Positions 61,903 through 64,000 of a stretch of 64,000 nt of DNA are shown here, piece by piece. The stretch is from Archilochus colubris (taxonomy: Eukaryota; Chordata; Aves; Apodiformes; Trochilidae). Below the pieces are notes generated by a model. It ran no database searches, was not told the origin of the DNA, and saw only the letters and a list, made by a program, of their open reading frames with translations. Each line of letters begins with the position of its first letter. Within the stretch, counting starts at the first letter, position 1. A program made the translations under genes and the position numbers. The stretch is taken from positions 66,931,709 to 66,995,708 of the forward strand of contig CM041084.1 of the NCBI GenBank assembly GCA_023079485.1, in the 5' to 3' direction.

Positions 61903-64000
61903 CTTCTTAGACAATAATCTGGCAGGGTGCTGACCACGTAGTGTCACTCTTACAATGCTTTATGAGCCACACTGGAGACAATATAAGTATTTAAAATACT
62001 GAGTAATTAACAGTGAAGAAAGACTCAATAGTTGACGTTATTTGCACGTTAAGTCAGAGCCAGTGTGAACACAAACACAAGAGAGAAGTAAGGAAGCAGC
62101 TGTTTGTGGGGTTTGCAATTTTACTTTTCTTTTTAATTGAGATCTTAAAGGTGAACCGAAGTTTTTCAAGTAAACATACAAAAATTGAGATTAAAAGTTA
62201 GTAATGTTGTTGGACTCAAAAATGATACAAAATCAATTATTTTAATATCATGTTGTGTAGGGCCTAACATGACAATGCTACTTGTAGAAGGAACTGTTCA
62301 CTAAATTAGTTATCTGAAATGCTGTAGAATTAAATTATACTTTACATAAAGTTAGAGGTGCACCATTTTTTTAAGTTGAAAATGAGATTAGGAAAATGCT
62401 TGTTTTGGAAAGAAAAATAAGAAGGAGACGAACTTGATAACAAACCCCTTTATTCAAGGGCTATGTAAAAATTCACCAGTGTCTAATTCCTAGGAGACAA
62501 AAGATCTGATTTAAACATCCAGATCTTGATGCAGGTAGCAAAATTCTCTGTCATTTGAGCAATTCAAGATCAGAAGTGTCTGAATTCTTGTTCCTCATAC
62601 CTCTTTTGTTCTAGATCCTTGTGTAATATTTACTCCAAAATACTGTATCCGTCCATATTGTAAATAAGATACCGTTAATTGAAAACTACTGTCAATAGAT
62701 TAATGGGTTTTTTTGCTTGCTTGAGCTTGTATGAGAGAAAAACATCTGCCAAACAGGGGAGCTGAACACCAGTATGAACCCTGATGGCATCCAACCCAGT
62801 GTCACAATTGAATTTTCTGTTTCTGTAATTCCTGTCCTCACCTTACTAAATTAATAACTTATGTGTTGCTCATACCCTGAAAAAAAAAAATCAGACTCAG
62901 CGATGTTATACTTGATGTACAAAACCAACGTGTCTGTAATCTAACATCAAGGCTTTTATATGAAAAGACAAAGTATTACCTGTTTTGATTTTAGTCTAGA
63001 AGCCATTTTGTTGACTTCCTGCAAGAATTAAATGTAATAAATAGAGCCTCGTGCTCCTTTTTTGCATGAGACGAGTCAGCTAAGACACAGCGATCTAACA
63101 AGCAAAATTACAGTGGTTACCAAATCAGGTTGTGTAAAAGCATGGATGTGTCATCAGTCTCTTTGTGAAGGGTAAAGTAATTCAGAAGTCAAAAACATAG
63201 CCCATTTCTTTAGCATGGCAGATTAAATACATTCGCTGTGTGTGTAGAGGGTTTTGCAATAGGGTGCTTGTGTGAATATGTGATGTGTAGGTTTGAAAGC
63301 AGGCACCCTGGGAGCTGATGGAGTGTATCAGCCCAGACTCTGCTGTGCAGGTTCTGAGCCAGAGGTTGTTTGCATCAATGTCTAGAAGGTAAGCTTGGGC
63401 CAGTGTGTGAATGTGTGAACACAAGTCATTAGTTTAATGAGTGGTGACCTTTCAGTGGCATTCAAACTGTATTTGCCTTTTTGGTTTCAAATTTGCTAAG
63501 AAACCTGAGATGTATCTGAAATTAAACTTAGTTTTGCTGTTAGTGAAGAATGTTAGAATGATGTGTGAATTAAGTTCACAAAAGATATTCATGCATTATC
63601 CTCCAAAAATACATTTAATGCCAGCATAGCCTGAACAGTAGGTTAAACCAGTTCAATTTGCAGATATTCCAGTACTTTTGAGGAAGACTGAAAATGCTGC
63701 TACCACATCATGAAGTGGGGTATATTTTAAAACCTAAGTGAGCCTGGTACAGGAGACTTGGCACTTAACCTTCCTCCCTTCCTCAGACATCCTGCATCAA
63801 GTGAGTACCAAGGCTACAGAGAAAGTAAGGAGTGTAATGAACATCCATAATGTATATTCTCATAGGCTCAAAAGAGAGGTGGCTCATCTGTTCAGAGGAT
63901 ACCTGAGCAGAATGATAGCAAAGATCCAGGTTTGTCTTCAAACATTCATGCTGTTTTATATAGGTGCCTAAGAGCTCAAGGTACTCTGGAAGTTGATACC

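Larger units (their letters stand above)
46689..64000 (+). other. LYRM4: LYRM4 intron 2 (continues past the window)
   Basis: Starts GTATGT. It holds a 50-bp tandem duplication (47526-47628), CR1 copies at 51755-54465, 55190-55808 and 58378-58535, and simple repeats. The stretches 46800-51750, 54470-55190, 55810-58370 and 58540-64000 show no exon that I recognise, apart from a speculative alternative exon at 61876. Confidence 0.8.

Overview
The window looks like bird nuclear DNA (an inference, no search run). The evidence is many CR1 LINE copies, some ending in the ATTCTATG-type 3' repeat typical of sauropsid CR1, short TG...CA LTRs with 6-bp target-site duplications as in avian class II (ERVK/alpharetrovirus-like) elements, and a vertebrate spliced gene in AT-rich sequence. 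Almost all of it is intron and repeat. None of the long continuous ORFs is a convincing host gene.

Host genes. A CpG island near 28.7-29.3 kb is the apparent shared promoter of a head-to-head pair. To the right (+) is LYRM4 (ISD11), with coding exon 1 (29239-29324) and exon 2 (46568-46688) clearly readable; the short last exon was not found and probably lies beyond the window. To the left (-) the CpG island has a consensus splice donor that fits a non-coding first exon of FARS2, the neighbour that shares this promoter in mammals. No FARS2 coding exon was recognised, so 1-29050 is read as FARS2 intron 1, 29325-46567 as LYRM4 intron 1, and 46689-64000 as LYRM4 intron 2.

Mobile DNA. CR1 copies of different ages lie at 0.5-1.6, 9.9-11.0 (-), 13.6-14.8, 24.2, 26.0 (-), 40.8-41.9, 51.8-54.5, 55.2-55.8 and 58.4 (-) kb. 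Three related LTR insertions, each with a perfect 6-bp target-site duplication, lie at 824-1418, 6499-6706 and 33747-34071. The first is remarkable: two LTRs in inverted orientation flank a tRNA-Ile(UAU)-like sequence with Pol III A and B boxes, and the 595-bp palindrome sits inside one target-site duplication, itself inside an older CR1.

The second unusual locus is 10996-12955, about 2 kb of degenerate repeats based on a 12-mer like ACAAAACACGTG, with many CACGTG E-boxes and an internal inverted block. On one side it abuts the end of a CR1 ORF1 (esterase tail) and on the other a G-quadruplex-capable tract and a GC-rich CCAAT/TTTAAA/ETS promoter-like segment. Read on the minus strand the order is promoter, G-rich tract, array, CR1 ORF1 end, CR1 endonuclease.
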